The translations under genes and the position numbers were made by a program. A stretch of 64,000 nucleotides of DNA, taken from contig NZ_RCZK01000001.1 of the NCBI RefSeq assembly GCF_006438955.1, positions 310,001 to 374,000 of the forward strand. Reading direction: 5' to 3'. Source of the DNA: Sphingomonas oligophenolica (GTDB lineage: Bacteria > Pseudomonadota > Alphaproteobacteria > Sphingomonadales > Sphingomonadaceae). Positions 62,461 to 64,000 of the stretch are shown piece after piece (position 1 is the stretch's first letter; the number at the start of each line of letters is the position of its first letter). A model generated the notes under the pieces. It did not search any database, was not told where the DNA came from, and worked only from the letters and a program-made list of their open reading frames with translations.

Positions 62461-63975
62461 GTGAGCCATCGCGCGCGCCAGGTCGCCGCCTATGACATCG
62501 CCACGGTCCGCGACCGCGGCGAGCTGGACGATCTCGCCACCTTCGCAGCCGAGCTGTGCGAGGCGCCGATCTCGCTGATCTCGCTGATCGACGACGTCGA
62601 CCAGCGCTTCGTCGCGCGGGTCGGCGCGGAGATCGACGTGGCACCCGCGGACATCTCGTTCTGCGGGCAGGCGATCCTCGGCGACACGGTGATGATCGTG
62701 CCCGATGCGAGCCTCGATTCGCGGTTCGCGGATCACCCGATGGTGAAGGGCGAACCGTATCTGCGCTTTTATGCGGGCGCGCCGCTGGTGGCGACCGACG
62801 GAACCGCATTGGGCGCGATCTGCGTGTTCGACGTAACGACCCGCGCCGACCTGACGCCGTTGCAGAAGCGCGGGCTGTCGGTGCTCGCGCGCGCGGCGAT
62901 GGCGCGGCTCGACGACCGGCGGCAGGCGCGCGAGCAGCGTCAGTTGGAGGAGCAGCGCAGCCAGGAGCTGGCGGCGAGCCAGATTCGATTTCACACGCTG
63001 GCCGACACGATGCCACAGATGGTGTGGTCGACGCTGCCCGACGGCCATCACGATTATTACAACGCGCGCTGGTACGAATTCACCGGTATCCCCGAGGGAT
63101 CGACCGACGGCGACGGGTGGAACGACGTGTTCCATCCCGACGACCAAGCCCGCGCCTGGGCGGCGTGGCGCCATTCGCTCGACACCGGCAAGCCGTATCA
63201 GATCGAATATCGGCTACGCCATGTCGACGGCACCTATCGCTGGGTGTTGGGGCGCGCGCTGCCGATCCGCGATCATGGCACCGATGGCTCCGATGGCACT
63301 GGCGCGATCACGCGCTGGTTCGGGACGTGCACCGATATCCACGAACAGAAGCTCGCGATCGAGGAACGCGAGATCATCAGCCAAGAGCTGTCGCACCGGA
63401 TCAAGAACATCTTCGCGGTGATCGCGGGACTGGTGTCGTTCGCGGCGCGCGCCAAGCCCGAGATCGCGGAGGTCGCCGCCGACCTGCGCCAGCGGATCAC
63501 CGCACTGGGCCGCGCGCATGATTTCGTCCGCCCGCACAGCGCCGAATCGCGCCCGGCGGGGCAACAGGACACGCTGGCCGGGCTGTTGGCGGAATTGTTC
63601 GAACCCTATCAGCAAGCCGACGGTCAGCGCATCGTCGTGAGCGGGGATACGATCGCGATCGACGACCGATCGGCGACCCCGCTCGCGCTCCTCTTCCACG
63701 AACTCGCGACCAACGCGACCAAATATGGCGCGCTGTCGCACCATGACGGGCGGATCGACGTCACGGTGACCGCAGACCGGGACGCAGCGACGATCCGATG
63801 GATCGAATCGGGTGGCCCGCCCGTGATCGCGCCAACGGCGGCGAGCGGGTTCGGGACGAAGCTGATCGAGCTGAGTGCGGTGCGTCAACTCGGCGGGACG
63901 ATCGAACGCGAATGGCGCGCCGATGGCCTGGCCATGACCGCGCACATTCCGCTGGCGGCGCTCAGCCGGGGTTAG
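62461..63975 (+). CDS. HWE-type sensor histidine kinase with GAF and PAS domains
   Basis: A soluble kinase of about 504 residues. The GAF domain (residues about 15-155) includes PISLISLIDDVDQRFVARVG and PADISFCGQAILGDTVMIVP. The PAS domain (about 180-300) includes HTLADTMPQMVWSTLPDGHH, PEGSTDGDGWNDVFHPDD and YRWVLGRALPIRDHG. The HWE core has ELSHRIKNIFAVIAGLVSFA (His near 312), FHELATNATKYGALS and IRWIESGGPPV, which holds the W-x-E signature. The frame has no ATG near the domain start; GTG at 62461 is the likely start. HWE kinases often feed general-stress or light/redox responses. Confidence 0.92.
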   Translation: MSHRARQVAAYDIATVRDRGELDDLATFAAELCEAPISLISLIDDVDQRFVARVGAEIDVAPADISFCGQAILGDTVMIVPDASLDSRFADHPMVKGEPYLRFYAGAPLVATDGTALGAICVFDVTTRADLTPLQKRGLSVLARAAMARLDDRRQAREQRQLEEQRSQELAASQIRFHTLADTMPQMVWSTLPDGHHDYYNARWYEFTGIPEGSTDGDGWNDVFHPDDQARAWAAWRHSLDTGKPYQIEYRLRHVDGTYRWVLGRALPIRDHGTDGSDGTGAITRWFGTCTDIHEQKLAIEEREIISQELSHRIKNIFAVIAGLVSFAARAKPEIAEVAADLRQRITALGRAHDFVRPHSAESRPAGQQDTLAGLLAELFEPYQQADGQRIVVSGDTIAIDDRSATPLALLFHELATNATKYGALSHHDGRIDVTVTADRDAATIRWIESGGPPVIAPTAASGFGTKLIELSAVRQLGGTIEREWRADGLAMTAHIPLAALSRG

Positions 63976-64000
63976 GCTCAGCCGCGGTTAAACGGCGCGG

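Overview
The window is a GC-rich, densely packed stretch of ordinary bacterial chromosome. Gene content points to an alphaproteobacterium of the Sphingomonadales, probably Sphingomonas or a close relative. The pointers are a class I PHA synthase with a phasin, CrtZ, a GroESL operon with a CIRCE site, RibB with a degenerate cyclohydrolase half, COQ9, GluQ-RS alongside GltX, the PEP-CTERM regulators PrsK/PrsR, and extragenic repeats of the sphingomonad type. Sixty-four protein genes are called. I found no tRNA, rRNA, CRISPR array, insertion sequence, integrase or replication origin. No gap without a gene exceeds about 260 bases.

Layout. 1-3.0 kb: start of an egtB-like gene, cobalamin adenosyltransferase, a HIG1-type membrane protein, gluQ, an HNH protein and an EF-hand lipoprotein. 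3.0-11.3 kb: ppc facing murA, then clpS, a phasin, phaC and an HTH protein (the PHA storage block). 11.4-17.8 kb: DUF3597 protein, fatty acid hydroxylase-like protein, a phosphatase-like pair, recQ, a GNAT-like protein and an Uup-type ABC-F ATPase. 17.8-24.8 kb: a PepSY/response regulator/kinase operon, an LLM oxidoreductase, a secreted subtilase and a DUF815 ATPase. 24.9-32.8 kb: a tightly overlapped operon (sugar-phosphate transferase, prsK, prsR, TPR protein) diverging from manC, which looks like an exopolysaccharide control locus. 33-37 kb: groES-groEL with CIRCE and terminator, then a MATE exporter. 37.4-45.6 kb: sppA, acetyltransferase, TRIC-type channel, ychF, MFS, M19 dipeptidase, cupin and two small proteins. 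45.6-49.3 kb: riboflavin operon (membrane protein, ribD, ribE, ribB, ribH, membrane protein). 49.3-56 kb: gltX, prs, PilZ, crtZ, sucC, etfB, etfA. 56-64 kb: old yellow enzyme, DMT permease, COQ9, lipoprotein, feoAB, ssb and an HWE histidine kinase.

The most unusual signals are not mobile elements. (1) A motif of about 36 bp with a 9-bp tandem GTCAAnnTC unit occurs three times on the coding strand, just before phaC, groEL and an M19 dipeptidase. (2) A palindrome-type repeat lies in frame inside ribD. (3) Several structured extragenic repeats include a 56-nt element that should fold as a three-way junction and a perfect 33-bp hairpin between feoB and ssb. (4) An HTH protein resembling phage terminase small subunits is the upstream partner of phaC.
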